Assembly: GCA_017550655.1 (NCBI GenBank)
Contig: JAFZOK010000024.1
Location: 248,001 to 312,000 of the forward strand
Source: Bacteroidales bacterium
GTDB lineage: Bacteria > Bacteroidota > Bacteroidia > Bacteroidales > UBA932
Length of the DNA stretch: 64,000 bases
Reading direction: 5' to 3'
Shown here: piece after piece, positions 34,697 to 47,177 of the stretch
How positions within the stretch are numbered: position 1 is the stretch's first letter
Layout: every line of letters starts with the position of its first letter
Position numbers and translations under genes: made by a program
Notes under the pieces: generated by a model
The model's database searches: none
What the model saw: the letters and a program-made list of their open reading frames with translations, nothing else
Told to the model about the DNA's origin: nothing

Positions 34697-35513
34697 GTGG
34701 GGAGTCTGGCTCTTTCTTCATGTAGTTGTATTCCAGGCGGTCTACCCACCTCGGGAAGAATTTGTTGAGATTGACGGTAAGCTTTCCGATAGGGGTGAGG
34801 ATCACCTGGGATTTGCGCTTGAAAACAGCCTGCGTGAGTTTCTTGGCGCAGGTTTCCGCACTCATCATCTTGCCCTCTTCCCTAGGTGTCTGGCCCTGTG
34901 GGGTGCCGTCTGCGGTGAGAGCCGCAAACCTTACGTTGGAGGCGGTAAAGCCAGGGGCGAAGATCAGAACGTTCAGGTTGTCTTTCAGATGCTCAACCCG
35001 AAGCGTATCCATAAAGCCGTAGATCGCAAACTTTGAGGCTGAGTAGCCGGTTCTTGCAGGCAGACCTTTGAAACCGGCGATGGATATAACTCCCACCACG
35101 GTTCCCTTGCTTTCAAGAAGGTAAGGGAGGGCGTACTTGGTGCAATAGACTGTTCCCCAGAAGTTCACATCCATAAGCCTTCTGATAACATCCAGATCCA
35201 GGTCCTTGAACATTGCCCTCATTGAGATACCGGCGTTGTTGACCAGCACGTCTATCTTGCTGAACTTCTCGACTGTGCAGCGGATAAGTCTCTGGCAGTC
35301 TTCCTCCTTGGTAACATCCGTTGGAACAGCCAGGAAGCGGTCTCCGAATTCTCCTTTGTTGGAAAGCTCGCAGAATGTCTGCTTGAGCTTGTCCGCACTT
35401 CTTGCCGCCAGAACCACGCTTGCACCTTCAGAAGCGAACTGACGCGCAGCGGCCAGTCCGATACCCGAACTGGCCCCTGTAATTATCACGACTTTACCGT
35501 CAAATCTTCCCAT
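34689..35513 (-). CDS. SDR, candidate 3-ketodihydrosphingosine reductase
   Basis: Classical SDR of 274 residues: TGASSGIG at 12-19, NNAG near 92, Ser144 and YSASK with Tyr157 and Lys161. Its start codon overlaps the stop of the adjacent serine-palmitoyltransferase-like gene by one base (TAATG), so the two are translationally coupled. The coupling suggests it reduces the ketone made by that enzyme, the second step of sphingolipid synthesis. That role is inferred from context; the fold and cofactor class are secure. Alternative: an unrelated lipid or sugar reductase. Confidence 0.88.
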   Translation of the reverse strand: MGRFDGKVVIITGASSGIGLAAARQFASEGASVVLAARSADKLKQTFCELSNKGEFGDRFLAVPTDVTKEEDCQRLIRCTVEKFSKIDVLVNNAGISMRAMFKDLDLDVIRRLMDVNFWGTVYCTKYALPYLLESKGTVVGVISIAGFKGLPARTGYSASKFAIYGFMDTLRVEHLKDNLNVLIFAPGFTASNVRFAALTADGTPQGQTPREEGKMMSAETCAKKLTQAVFKRKSQVILTPIGKLTVNLNKFFPRWVDRLEYNYMKKEPDSPLK

Positions 35514-36769
35514 TAGTCAATAGCTTTGTCCTGAATATCAGTATCTCCGCTGTAGAAGCCCTGCTCGTGCTTCTTCTTTATCTCTGCCCAGGCCTTGAGA
35601 GTGTATTCAACGTGCTCCATTTGATGCATCTGGGTGCAGATGAGGCGGAACATGATTACTCCCTGAGGAACAACAGGATAAACAACTACAGAACAGAAGA
35701 TGTTGTAGTTCTCCCTGAGGTCTACCAGCATGTTGGTTGCCTCAGGAACGGTTCCGTGAACGAATACCGGAGTGATGCAGGCCTCGGCAGGTCCAACATC
35801 GAATCCAAGTTCCCTGAGTCCGTTCTGCAGGGCCCTGGCTATCTTGAAAAGATGCTTTCTGCGGTCGTCTCCCTTGCGGATAAGGTCCAGTCTCTTGAGG
35901 TTACCCTCAACGAACGGCATAGGAAGGCTCTTTGCGTAAATCTGGCTGCGGAGATTGTAGCGCAGGTAGTTTATGATGTCCTTAGGGCCTGCAACGAATC
36001 CTCCTATAGAAGCCATCGCCTTGGCAAAGGCTCCGAAGTAGAGGTCGATTCCGTCCATGCAGTGCAGTTCCTCACTGGTGCCTCTTCCGTGCTCACCCAT
36101 TACTCCGAATCCGTGAGCATCGTCGATGAGTATCCTGAACTTGTATTTCTTCTTGAGTTCAACGATCTTGTCGAGGATTCCCATTGCGCCGGTCATTCCG
36201 TAAACTCCCTCAGTTACAAGCAGTACGCCTCCGCCCTGCTCTTCTGCTCTCTTGGTTGCCCTGGCAAGAACCTTCTCGCAGTCGGCGATGTCGTTGTGGG
36301 CGTATTTCATACGGTAGCCTATGTGGAGCCTCAGGCCGTCCATTATGCAGGCGTGGCACTCCTCGTCATAAACGGCAACGTCTCTTCTTGTCAGGAGAGC
36401 GTCAAGGGTGGAAATCATTCCCTGATATCCGAAGTTGAACAGGAAGGCGTCCTCCTTGCACTCGAACTCGGCGAGTTCTCTCTCGAGCTGCTCGTGAAGG
36501 GAAGTGTGGCCGCTCATCATTCTTGCGCCCATAGGATAAGCCAAACCCCATTTTGCGGCAGCCTCGGCATCAACCTTTCTTACTTCCGGATCATTGGCAA
36601 GTCCGAGATAGTTGTTAAATGTCCAGGCAAGCATCTTCTTGCCCTGGAATGTCATGTAAGGCTGGATTTCACCTTCCAGTTTTGGGAACATGAAATATCC
36701 TTTGGCTCTTTTGCGGTACTGCCCGAGCGGGCCGCCCTCGTTCTGTTGTATTCTTTCAAAAATGTCCAT
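35513..36769 (-). CDS. Serine palmitoyltransferase-like alpha-oxoamine synthase
   Basis: PLP-dependent enzyme that condenses an amino acid with an acyl-CoA. The 418-residue product has the alpha-oxoamine synthase landmarks: FNNYLGLANDP at 51-61, GARMMSGHTSLHEQLE at 81-96, the PLP-ring stacking region at DEECHACIMDG, DDAHGFGVMGEHGRG at 216-230 and the PLP lysine Lys250 in GAFAKAMASIGGF. Among relatives (glycine C-acetyltransferase, BioF), a serine palmitoyltransferase is favoured because Bacteroidales make sphingolipids, there are no bio genes nearby, and a reductase gene is coupled behind it. It sits in an operon after gyrB and an M23-LysM gene. Confidence 0.85.
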   Translation of the reverse strand: MDIFERIQQNEGGPLGQYRKRAKGYFMFPKLEGEIQPYMTFQGKKMLAWTFNNYLGLANDPEVRKVDAEAAAKWGLAYPMGARMMSGHTSLHEQLERELAEFECKEDAFLFNFGYQGMISTLDALLTRRDVAVYDEECHACIMDGLRLHIGYRMKYAHNDIADCEKVLARATKRAEEQGGGVLLVTEGVYGMTGAMGILDKIVELKKKYKFRILIDDAHGFGVMGEHGRGTSEELHCMDGIDLYFGAFAKAMASIGGFVAGPKDIINYLRYNLRSQIYAKSLPMPFVEGNLKRLDLIRKGDDRRKHLFKIARALQNGLRELGFDVGPAEACITPVFVHGTVPEATNMLVDLRENYNIFCSVVVYPVVPQGVIMFRLICTQMHQMEHVEYTLKAWAEIKKKHEQGFYSGDTDIQDKAID

Positions 36770-36780
36770 TTTATATAGTT

Positions 36781-39928
<3,148 letters not shown>

Positions 39929-39945
39929 TTAAAATTAAATCCTAG

Positions 39946-39977
39946 CAAAAATAGGAAAAAATCAGAACTTAATCAAG
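39946..39977 (-). promoter_or_regulatory. Promoter of the gyrB operon
   Basis: On the minus strand CTTG (39977-39974), 20 bases, TATTTTTG (39953-39946): perfect -7 box at normal spacing. The -33 box lies inside the last codons of the barrel-protein gene upstream, which ends at 39962. Confidence 0.75.
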
Positions 39978-41800
39978 AGTCCGAACCCAATATTTATACC
40001 CTTTTCCACATACATTCCACAGTTGATGCGGCGGGCGTTTAGAAGGTTGCCTCCATTGATATACGCAGTGAAGTGATTATCAATGACATACTGGGCATAA
40101 ACTCCCAGGTCTGCGTAGCCCTTGTATTTTATTTTCTGACCGTTGTAGAGGAAGGCTGAAGCAGGGGTGGAACTGCGGGCGTAAATGGTTGCTCCGACAA
40201 ACAGTTTTTCATCCCAGTTTGCCTCCGCATAGAAGTTGGCTTCAAGCGGTGCATATCCGGCAGGTTTTCCCTTTACGGCATAATCTTCAGGAGCTGGTGT
40301 AAGGATGCTCAGCCCGTCAACTCCAGGAATGGATCCTCCGTACCTCTCTCCGTCTGTCCAGAATGAGAATTTGGCATCCGCTCCGGCCGCAAAACCTTCT
40401 GTCTTGTAGCCCAGCTTGCCGCCAAGGAATCCTTCGTAATGGTTGGAATAGACGGCATCCAGAGGATTGCCCGCAAACTGGAGCATTCCCTTGCGGTAGG
40501 CTCCGCCGAGATATACATCATAATCAACCTCTTCAGAAGCTTTTCCCTTGATACCGGCTTTTGTAAACAGAGGAGTTCCGCTTTCCCTCAGGTCTATCAT
40601 CGGAGACAGATAAGGGGCTCTCTCGAGCAGGGAGGCATAGCTGTTAATAACATTTCCTCCATCAGCAAGAGCGTAGGCCCAGGTCTTCTCGTCGTCCATC
40701 TTGTAGGTAATGGAAACCTTCGGGGAGATGTAGTTATGGTATTTGTCTCCGCCATCCTTGTTGGTGAAGCAGAAGCTGATCCTGGCCCCCAGATCCATGG
40801 ACACGCGGTTTCTTCTCAGCTTGTAGGAAAGGGTTCCTTCCAGAAGGCTGAGGTGATAATCCTGGGCGTCCTTGTAAATGGCTGTTTGGGAGTTGATTCC
40901 GGCAGTAACCATAGAATATTTTCCAATGGTCGGTCCGGCTTCCACGTTGAACTTTATCAGGTTCTCCTTGAGTTTAAGATTGATTGGTCCGAATCCGAAC
41001 TTGGCGTCGTCAGACGTATGGGTTACGCTGAACCTGGCATCATATCTGACGGTTCCGCTGTAATCTTCAGAATCCAGGCTGTTTGCTCCGAGGGAGACCT
41101 CAAACTGGTTATAAGTATGGGAGAGATTGTCCTTCATAAAGCCCTTTTTGTTGAAGTCCTCGATGTCAAAGGCAACTCCTTTCTCCTTGAATCTTGCTAT
41201 GTCCACTCCATGGTAGTTGCTGTATGCGTTGCGGAAACCGATTCCGGCATCCAGCTGGTGCTCGTCCCAAAGATGGGTGTAGGCTACTCCTGCAGTGTTC
41301 TTCACTTCCTTGGCCTGGACTTTGTTGCTTAGGGCGTAAACCTTGCCGGAGGCATCCACGTCCGCAAGCTTTGTCGTTCCGTAATAGGAATCGTGAGCCG
41401 CCTTTACGGTAACGATATCAGAATTGCTTCCGGTATCAGGCTGCCACCACACTCCCAGGGTAGGGGCAAACGGGAACGATACGCCGATTTTAGCCGCAAA
41501 TGACGGCACTTCTTGCTTCAAGGCGGAAGATACCTTGGCAGACGGCATCGGAGAGAAAGAATAGAGGTCTTTTATCTGCCTGTCCTGGATTCTGTAATCC
41601 ATATTCAGGTCGAACTTTTTCAGGGTGTCTGAAAAGTCGATTCTCAGCGCCCCTTTCTTTGCTCCGGTCAGGTCTGTTTCATAATCTTTCTTCACTTCCA
41701 CTTTTCCGCCCGGATTCTGGGCAAACGAGGCCGTAGAGAGCGAGGCAACAAGGGCCATCGCCATCAAGGCCTTGAATGTTTTCAGTCTTTTTCTTTTCAT
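39962..41800 (-). CDS. Outer-membrane beta-barrel protein
   Basis: A 612-residue protein with a signal peptide (start at 41800 preferred; cleavage after SFA). The mature part is almost all amphipathic beta strands typical of a large TonB-receptor-like or porin-like barrel (LRIDFSDTLKKFDLNMDYR, YVIDNHFTAYINGGNLLN) ending in a short strand with a final Phe, the outer-membrane insertion signal. No plug domain or TonB box is seen, so I call it a barrel of unknown cargo. It lies 30 bases after the TPR protein gene in the same operon, which suggests they work together. Confidence 0.83.
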   Translation of the reverse strand: MKRKRLKTFKALMAMALVASLSTASFAQNPGGKVEVKKDYETDLTGAKKGALRIDFSDTLKKFDLNMDYRIQDRQIKDLYSFSPMPSAKVSSALKQEVPSFAAKIGVSFPFAPTLGVWWQPDTGSNSDIVTVKAAHDSYYGTTKLADVDASGKVYALSNKVQAKEVKNTAGVAYTHLWDEHQLDAGIGFRNAYSNYHGVDIARFKEKGVAFDIEDFNKKGFMKDNLSHTYNQFEVSLGANSLDSEDYSGTVRYDARFSVTHTSDDAKFGFGPINLKLKENLIKFNVEAGPTIGKYSMVTAGINSQTAIYKDAQDYHLSLLEGTLSYKLRRNRVSMDLGARISFCFTNKDGGDKYHNYISPKVSITYKMDDEKTWAYALADGGNVINSYASLLERAPYLSPMIDLRESGTPLFTKAGIKGKASEEVDYDVYLGGAYRKGMLQFAGNPLDAVYSNHYEGFLGGKLGYKTEGFAAGADAKFSFWTDGERYGGSIPGVDGLSILTPAPEDYAVKGKPAGYAPLEANFYAEANWDEKLFVGATIYARSSTPASAFLYNGQKIKYKGYADLGVYAQYVIDNHFTAYINGGNLLNARRINCGMYVEKGINIGFGLLIKF

Positions 41801-41830
41801 ATCGTTGATTATCATATTATTCTGCGATGG

Positions 41831-44719
41831 TTACTTCTTCGGTTTCATTTTGGCTGCCTGCTGGGCACGGGCCTTGGCGGTTTCCTTTATCTGGGCATCC
41901 GGTCCGTCATAGGAGGATGCTATGCTCTTGTAGACGGCCTCCGCCTGCTCGTAATCTTCCTGGTCAAAGTAGCTGTCTCCCAGAATCAGATAGGCCTTAG
42001 CCAGCCAGGTGCGGTCTATTACCATCTCCGATAGTTCAAATACCATATTCTCCACCTTCTCGAACTTTCCCCTGTCGTAAGCGTCCTTTACAAGCAGATA
42101 AGCGGCTTCTCCTCCAACCTCATCGTCAGTTCCTTCCGCAACAAACTTGAGCGGTTCAAGGGCTTTATCCGCATCTCCGGTTGCCAGGTAAGACTTGGCA
42201 ATCCAATAGGCAATATATTTCTTATTACTTGCCGGAGAATATTCATTCTCCATCAATTCAGACGATCTTTCAATGATTTTGTTGTATTCCTTGCCCTTGA
42301 AAAGCATCTCAACTTCATTGGCAGTACAGAGAGAGCATAATCTTGCATCTCCATTTTCCGCTGCAAGAGAATCCAAATGTGAATATGCCTTTGCAGCTCC
42401 GCTGTAATCTGCAATTCTGGAGCGGCTTTCAGCCAGATAATACCAGGATTTTGACGGATTGTAATCCGGATACTCGGCAATGAAGGACTCGAACGCTTCT
42501 GCCGCAGCATCGAATTTTTCCGCCAGGAATATCTGTTCCGCAGCGTTAAACAGTATTTTTGCCTTATCATCAGCAGCAGAATCGTTTCCGCCCCTCTGGG
42601 AAACCCACTTGAAGAACTCGTCCGGATTCCCCTCCTCGTTGCAGATGTTCTGGTATGCGTTCATTGCCGCCTGGATTTCTTCAGGCGAAAGGTCACTCTC
42701 GGCAGCCTTGCGGTAGCATTCCTTGGCTTTGGAGGTGCTTCCTTGATTGGAATACAGCATACCGAGTTCCATAAGGGCTCTTCCATAGTAAATGCTGTCT
42801 ACAGGATTCTCCACAAGGCTTCTGAAGGCCTTTTCCGCTCCCTTGCTGTCTGAGGACTGGAGCCTTGTCTTTCCAAGTTCAAACAAAAGTTCAGTGTATT
42901 GGGCTGCTTTGGAATAACCGGAGGAAGCGTATTTTCCAAGGATCTCAAGCTTCTTCTTTGTATTGCCCATAAGGCCTTGGCTGATAGCTTCTTGAAGAGG
43001 TGCATACAAAGTCCTTTCGGCGGTTGTCTGGCTCAGCGATGAATACAGCTTTGAGGCCTGGGCAAAGTCTCTCTGCATAAACTTGCAGTCTGCCATCCTC
43101 ATTTTGGCCTCAAGGGAATACTCTCCTCCTTCACCTGCCAGATCCATATATTTTGAAAAGTCCCTGTAGGCATTGCCTATGTCCTTGAGTCTGAAGCGGG
43201 CATAGCCGCTGTTGAAAAACGATACCGGATATTCCCCGGTGCCCTTGAACAGCTTGGCGGCCTGGAGCCTTTCCAGGACATCCAGGGCATCGCGATACTT
43301 TTCCGTGCGGAAATAACTCTCCGCCAGCCAGAAATCGGCGAGGTTGGAAACTCTGATATCCGAGTCATTTTCCGCGGCATTGTCCAGAAACTCCGCAGCA
43401 GCAGAATACCTGCCTTCATTCATGAATTCAATTCCTTTGAAGAAATTGGCTTTCTGAAGATTCTTCCTGTCCGCGGCGGTAGGGGAGGAAATCTTGTCCA
43501 GAGCCGTTATAGCATCCTGGAAGTTATTGTCCTCGAGGCATTTGGCGGCAATATATCCATAGGTTTCGTCCTGCTTTGCAGCAGATGAAGGATATTTGTC
43601 CAGATATTCATACAGGCGGTCTGCATTTCCCCACAGGTCGAAGCTCAGTTTTGCATAGTTGAAGAAAGCGTCTTCCTTAACTTCCGGGTTGAAACCCATC
43701 TCCGATGCCTTCTTGAAAGCCTCCGCAGCAGCTACCTTGTCTTTTTCTTCTATCAGGCAGCGGGCCTGGCGGTATAGGGCGTTCTGGGTAAGGGAATCCG
43801 CATCGCCGAACTGGATACATTTTTCAAACTTGCCAATGGCCTCCCTCCAGTTTCCCTGTTCGTAAGACAGCATTCCCGAGAAGAAATTGTCCGCCTTGCT
43901 GAGTTCCTTCTGCTCAGAATATATTTTAAAGTATTGTTCTGCGTCAGACTTCTGCCCCAAAGCGTATGCGGATTCGGAAACAATTCTTGCAAAATGCGCT
44001 TTTTCAGCACCTTCGTATTTGTTTATCTCTGAGGCGTGTTCACAGACATACAGATAATCCTTGAGCATGAAATGGCAGTCCGCCACCATAAGCGGAACTT
44101 TCGGATTGTCTGATTTTAGGAAATAGTTCAGGGCGTCGGCAAAGTTCCCTTCCTGATACTCGGAGTATCCAAGATAGTACTGGGCCTGGCCGTACAGTTT
44201 GCTCTTCTCGGGGATTTCCATCAGGTGATTCTGCGCTTCCACAGTCCTGAAGTCCTTCATAAGGCAGATGCCTTTTTCCAGAAGATAGCGGTCCCTGTCA
44301 TCCTTGTCTATGTCAGATGGCTGGAGTTCCTCCATCAGGCTCAGGGCCCGGCCGTAATCCTCCCTGTCAAAGTATGAGGATGCCGCAGCAAACCTGATCT
44401 TCGGAACGAGTGGAGAAGACGGGAACTTGCGGATGTAACTCCCGGCCAGGGCTTCAGCCCCTTTCCTGGAAAGCTTGAGGGCGCACAGCAGTCTGTAGCC
44501 TTCTGCCTCTTCATAGGCTCTGGAAGCGGTTCCCTCCTCCTCCCGGATCTGGCTGGAGGCTTTCTGGAAGAGGGTTTGGGCGTTCTGGTATATCTTGTTG
44601 ATGTATAGCTGCTTTGCTTCTTTCATATTTTCCTGCCAACTCTGGGCGGAAAGTAATGAAGGCACTGAAAGAAAGGCGCAAACGGCAATCGCTGAGAATA
44701 ATTTTCTGTATCTTGTCAT
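41831..44719 (-). CDS. Large exported tetratricopeptide-repeat protein
   Basis: A 962-residue protein: signal peptide from the ATG at 44719 (cleavage after LLSAQ region), then a nearly continuous set of TPR-like helix pairs to the C-terminus (ALSLMEELQPSDIDKDD, YLGYSEYQEGNFADALNYFLKSD, AYLILGDSYFDQEDYEQAEAVYKSI). TPR scaffolds in this setting hold outer-membrane or periplasmic protein assemblies together. Its operon partner is a barrel protein. The specific complex is unknown; I cannot link it to BamD or other named scaffolds. Confidence 0.85.
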   Translation of the reverse strand: MTRYRKLFSAIAVCAFLSVPSLLSAQSWQENMKEAKQLYINKIYQNAQTLFQKASSQIREEEGTASRAYEEAEGYRLLCALKLSRKGAEALAGSYIRKFPSSPLVPKIRFAAASSYFDREDYGRALSLMEELQPSDIDKDDRDRYLLEKGICLMKDFRTVEAQNHLMEIPEKSKLYGQAQYYLGYSEYQEGNFADALNYFLKSDNPKVPLMVADCHFMLKDYLYVCEHASEINKYEGAEKAHFARIVSESAYALGQKSDAEQYFKIYSEQKELSKADNFFSGMLSYEQGNWREAIGKFEKCIQFGDADSLTQNALYRQARCLIEEKDKVAAAEAFKKASEMGFNPEVKEDAFFNYAKLSFDLWGNADRLYEYLDKYPSSAAKQDETYGYIAAKCLEDNNFQDAITALDKISSPTAADRKNLQKANFFKGIEFMNEGRYSAAAEFLDNAAENDSDIRVSNLADFWLAESYFRTEKYRDALDVLERLQAAKLFKGTGEYPVSFFNSGYARFRLKDIGNAYRDFSKYMDLAGEGGEYSLEAKMRMADCKFMQRDFAQASKLYSSLSQTTAERTLYAPLQEAISQGLMGNTKKKLEILGKYASSGYSKAAQYTELLFELGKTRLQSSDSKGAEKAFRSLVENPVDSIYYGRALMELGMLYSNQGSTSKAKECYRKAAESDLSPEEIQAAMNAYQNICNEEGNPDEFFKWVSQRGGNDSAADDKAKILFNAAEQIFLAEKFDAAAEAFESFIAEYPDYNPSKSWYYLAESRSRIADYSGAAKAYSHLDSLAAENGDARLCSLCTANEVEMLFKGKEYNKIIERSSELMENEYSPASNKKYIAYWIAKSYLATGDADKALEPLKFVAEGTDDEVGGEAAYLLVKDAYDRGKFEKVENMVFELSEMVIDRTWLAKAYLILGDSYFDQEDYEQAEAVYKSIASSYDGPDAQIKETAKARAQQAAKMKPKK

Positions 44720-44738
44720 AAAATGGAAATCCAACATA

Positions 44739-44768
44739 TAAAAGTAAAAATATTTAACTTTGTACAAA
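44739..44768. promoter_or_regulatory. Overlapping divergent promoters of the TPR operon (-) and ftsE (+)
   Basis: Minus strand: TTTG (44768-44765), 18 bases, TACTTTTA (44746-44739), for the TPR gene. Plus strand: TAACTTTG (44755-44762), a perfect -7 box, 27 bases before the ftsE ATG; its -33 box is not obvious. The two promoters share bases. Confidence 0.55.
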
Positions 44769-44789
44769 TCAATTTTTGCTGAGAAAATT

Positions 44790-45542
44790 ATGCCACAAAC
44801 TCAAGGAAACGGATTTGTCACGTCAAATGCCCTTCCTCTTGTACAGCTGGAGGGCGTTGACATAGTCAACGACGGCAACCTGATACTCTCGGATGTGAGC
44901 TTCAAGGTCAGCCGCGGAGACCTTGTCTATCTGGTCGGAAAGGTGGGTAGCGGAAAAAGTTCCATCCTCAAGACCCTGGATGCCGAACTCCCTGTTACAA
45001 AGGGCAAGGCCAGGGTGGGGGACTATGACCTTTCAACTATCAAGAACCGCCAGATTCCATTCCTGAGGCGTAATCTCGGTGTGGTTTTCCAGGATTTCCA
45101 GCTCCTTACAGACCGCACGGTGGAGGACAATCTGATGTTTGTCCTTAACGCTACCGGCTGGAACGATGACAAAAAGATGCGGGACAGATGCTCCCAGGTG
45201 CTTGATATGGTTGATCTTAAGACAAAGGCCCACAAGATGCCTCACCAGCTCAGTGGTGGAGAGCAGCAGAGAGTTGCCATTGCCAGGGCTCTTCTGAACA
45301 ACCCTGACGTTATTCTTGCAGACGAGCCGACCGGCAACCTGGATGCGGAGACGGCAGACGGCATAATGACACTTATGATGAAGATCCATCACCAGTACAA
45401 GCCGGCCATCATAATCGTTACCCATAACCGCACCATAATTGACCGCTATCCAGGCAGAGTCCTACTGTGCAGCGAAGGCAGGTTGAAGGAAGTCACTGAG
45501 GAAGTCTCCCCAACCGGAGCATCCGAGGATATGCCTGATTAA
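44790..45542 (+). CDS. ftsE: Cell-division ABC ATPase FtsE
   Basis: Cytosolic ATPase that with FtsX activates peptidoglycan hydrolases at the division site. The 250-residue product has Walker [10 protein letters not shown] at 50-58, the Q-loop QDFQLL, the signature LSGGEQQR at 154-161, Walker B VILADEP and the FtsE-type D-loop GNLD. The ATG at 44790 is chosen since an earlier in-frame TTG adds residues before the normal start. No ftsX lies next to it; in Bacteroidota the two are often apart. LolD-type ATPases are similar, but this sequence matches FtsE better in the N-terminal half. Confidence 0.87.
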   Translation: MPQTQGNGFVTSNALPLVQLEGVDIVNDGNLILSDVSFKVSRGDLVYLVGKVGSGKSSILKTLDAELPVTKGKARVGDYDLSTIKNRQIPFLRRNLGVVFQDFQLLTDRTVEDNLMFVLNATGWNDDKKMRDRCSQVLDMVDLKTKAHKMPHQLSGGEQQRVAIARALLNNPDVILADEPTGNLDAETADGIMTLMMKIHHQYKPAIIIVTHNRTIIDRYPGRVLLCSEGRLKEVTEEVSPTGASEDMPD

Positions 45543-45559
45543 CAAGTATTTCAAAATAT

Positions 45560-46228
45560 ATGGGAAAGGGTTCGGCCAAAAATACTGCCCTCCAGAAGAA
45601 GATAGTGGAGTGGTTCAAGGAAAATGCCAGGGGAGAGGAGAGCGAACTCCTTTTCACTAATCCCTTTGAGCTCATAGTTGCGGTAATTCTAAGCGCCCAG
45701 TGTACGGACAAAAGGGTGAATCTTGTAACGCCGCCCCTTCTGAAAGCATACCCAACCGCCGAGGCCATGGCCAAGGCTACAAAAGATGATATCTACGGAT
45801 ATATCAAGTCCGTTTCATACCCAAACAGCAAGGCAGACCATCTCCTTAAAATGAGTCAGAAGCTGCTCAGCGATTTTGATGGCAAAGTACCGGACAATAT
45901 CACGGACCTGATGACTTTACCCGGCGTTGGCCGCAAGACCGCTAACGTGGTGGCTTCCATTTGTTTCAACGAGCCGGTCATTGCAGTGGACACTCACGTT
46001 TTCAGGGTAGCCCACCGCCTTGGACTCTCTCAGGGAAAGACTCCTTTCGAGGTTGAAAAAGACCTTGAAAAACTGATTAAAAAGGAAGACCGCGCCAGGG
46101 CTCACCACTGGCTGATCCTGCACGGAAGATATGTGTGCAAGGCCCAGAAGCCGGACTGCAGCAATTGCGGAATCAACCATCTTTGTCCAAAACTGATGGA
46201 AGGCAGCAAACTCAGCGATGGCAGATAA
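45560..46228 (+). CDS. nth: Endonuclease III (DNA glycosylase/AP lyase)
   Basis: Removes oxidised pyrimidines and nicks the abasic site in base excision repair. The 222-residue product has the helix-hairpin-helix LPGVGRKTANVV with catalytic Lys126, catalytic Asp144 in VDTHVFRV, and the C-terminal [4Fe-4S] motif Cys193-x6-Cys200-x2-Cys203-x5-Cys209. All catalytic and cluster residues are intact. It lies 17 bases after ftsE, and its end overlaps xerD by 11 bases. Confidence 0.96.
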   Translation: MGKGSAKNTALQKKIVEWFKENARGEESELLFTNPFELIVAVILSAQCTDKRVNLVTPPLLKAYPTAEAMAKATKDDIYGYIKSVSYPNSKADHLLKMSQKLLSDFDGKVPDNITDLMTLPGVGRKTANVVASICFNEPVIAVDTHVFRVAHRLGLSQGKTPFEVEKDLEKLIKKEDRARAHHWLILHGRYVCKAQKPDCSNCGINHLCPKLMEGSKLSDGR

Positions 46229-47177
46229 TTTCCAGACACATATCAAAGAATTTGCAGACCATCTCCGGCTGGAGCGGAGTCTGAGCAAGAATACCATATC
46301 TTCCTATTGCTCAGACATAAGCATATTTGCAGACTGGCTTAAGGAACACGGTAAAAAGTCTTTTGATGCCGCATCCGGAGAAGATGTAGAATCCTTCATC
46401 TCTGAAAAGTTTTCCACAGCCTCTTCCCCAAGGAGCCAGAGCCGAATGCTGAGCGCCCTCAAGGCTCTTTACAGGTTCCTCAAAGTCGAGTACGGATTTG
46501 ACGGCAATCCCCTGGAAACCATAGACACTCCAAAGATTACCCGACGCCTTCCGGATGTGCTTTCGGTAGAGGAAGTGGACCAGATACTCAAGACCTGCAA
46601 CCTCTCTACTTATGAAGGTCTAAGAAACCGTGCTATGCTGGAGATGCTCTACAGTTGCGGCCTTAGAGTCAGTGAGCTTATAAACCTCAGAATATCAGAT
46701 ATTTTCTTCAAGGAGCAATTCGTGAGGATTATCGGCAAGGGCAACAAGCAGCGCCTTGTACCGATAGGGGAATTCGCCATCTCTGCAGTACAGAACTATA
46801 TCCCGTCCCGTTGGGAATGCCTGCAAAAAGCCAAGAATTCAGGTTCTGCAACACCGTCTCTTGGCAAGAGCAAGAACAAGACAAAACTTTCTGAATCGGA
46901 CGAGACACTGTTCCTTAACAGAAGAGGCGGAAAAATGACCAGGGTTATGGTTTTTACCATTGTCAAAAAGCAGGCGGAACTTGCCGGAATAAAGAAAGAC
47001 GTGCATCCTCACACATTCCGCCATTCCTTTGCCACTCACCTGGTTGAGAACGGTGCAGACCTTCGTGCCGTGCAGGATATGCTGGGCCACGAGAGCATCC
47101 TTACCACAGAAATCTACACCCACGTCAGCTCTCAGCAATGGATGAAGAACATCCTTGACCATCATCCTCAGCGATAA
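46218..47177 (+). CDS. xerD: Tyrosine recombinase XerC/XerD
   Basis: Resolves chromosome dimers at dif. The 319-residue product has an N-terminal SAM-like core-binding domain (residues 1-95) and the catalytic domain with Arg150 (CGLRVSEL), Lys174, HPHTFRH (His265, Arg268), His291 (GHESI) and the nucleophile Tyr300. It is a few residues longer than usual because of a Ser/Lys-rich insert at about 203-227 before the LFLN strand. It overlaps nth by 11 bases and convergent phzF by 53. Whether it is XerC or XerD cannot be settled without the partner. It is housekeeping, not a mobile-element integrase. Confidence 0.93.
   Translation: MADNFQTHIKEFADHLRLERSLSKNTISSYCSDISIFADWLKEHGKKSFDAASGEDVESFISEKFSTASSPRSQSRMLSALKALYRFLKVEYGFDGNPLETIDTPKITRRLPDVLSVEEVDQILKTCNLSTYEGLRNRAMLEMLYSCGLRVSELINLRISDIFFKEQFVRIIGKGNKQRLVPIGEFAISAVQNYIPSRWECLQKAKNSGSATPSLGKSKNKTKLSESDETLFLNRRGGKMTRVMVFTIVKKQAELAGIKKDVHPHTFRHSFATHLVENGADLRAVQDMLGHESILTTEIYTHVSSQQWMKNILDHHPQR

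Noticed and set aside
35567-36778. A 403-codon open frame opposite the SPT-like gene
   Set aside because: Antisense shadow of a strongly supported PLP enzyme. No signal peptide, motif or promoter.
44790-45542. FtsE as LolD or another exporter ATPase
   Set aside because: The N-terminal region and overall pattern fit FtsE better; but without FtsX next to it the alternative is not excluded, and confidence is set accordingly.
46218-47177. XerD as evidence of a mobile element
   Set aside because: It fits the housekeeping XerC/D length and motifs, lies in a normal repair and division neighbourhood, and no att sites or cargo are nearby.
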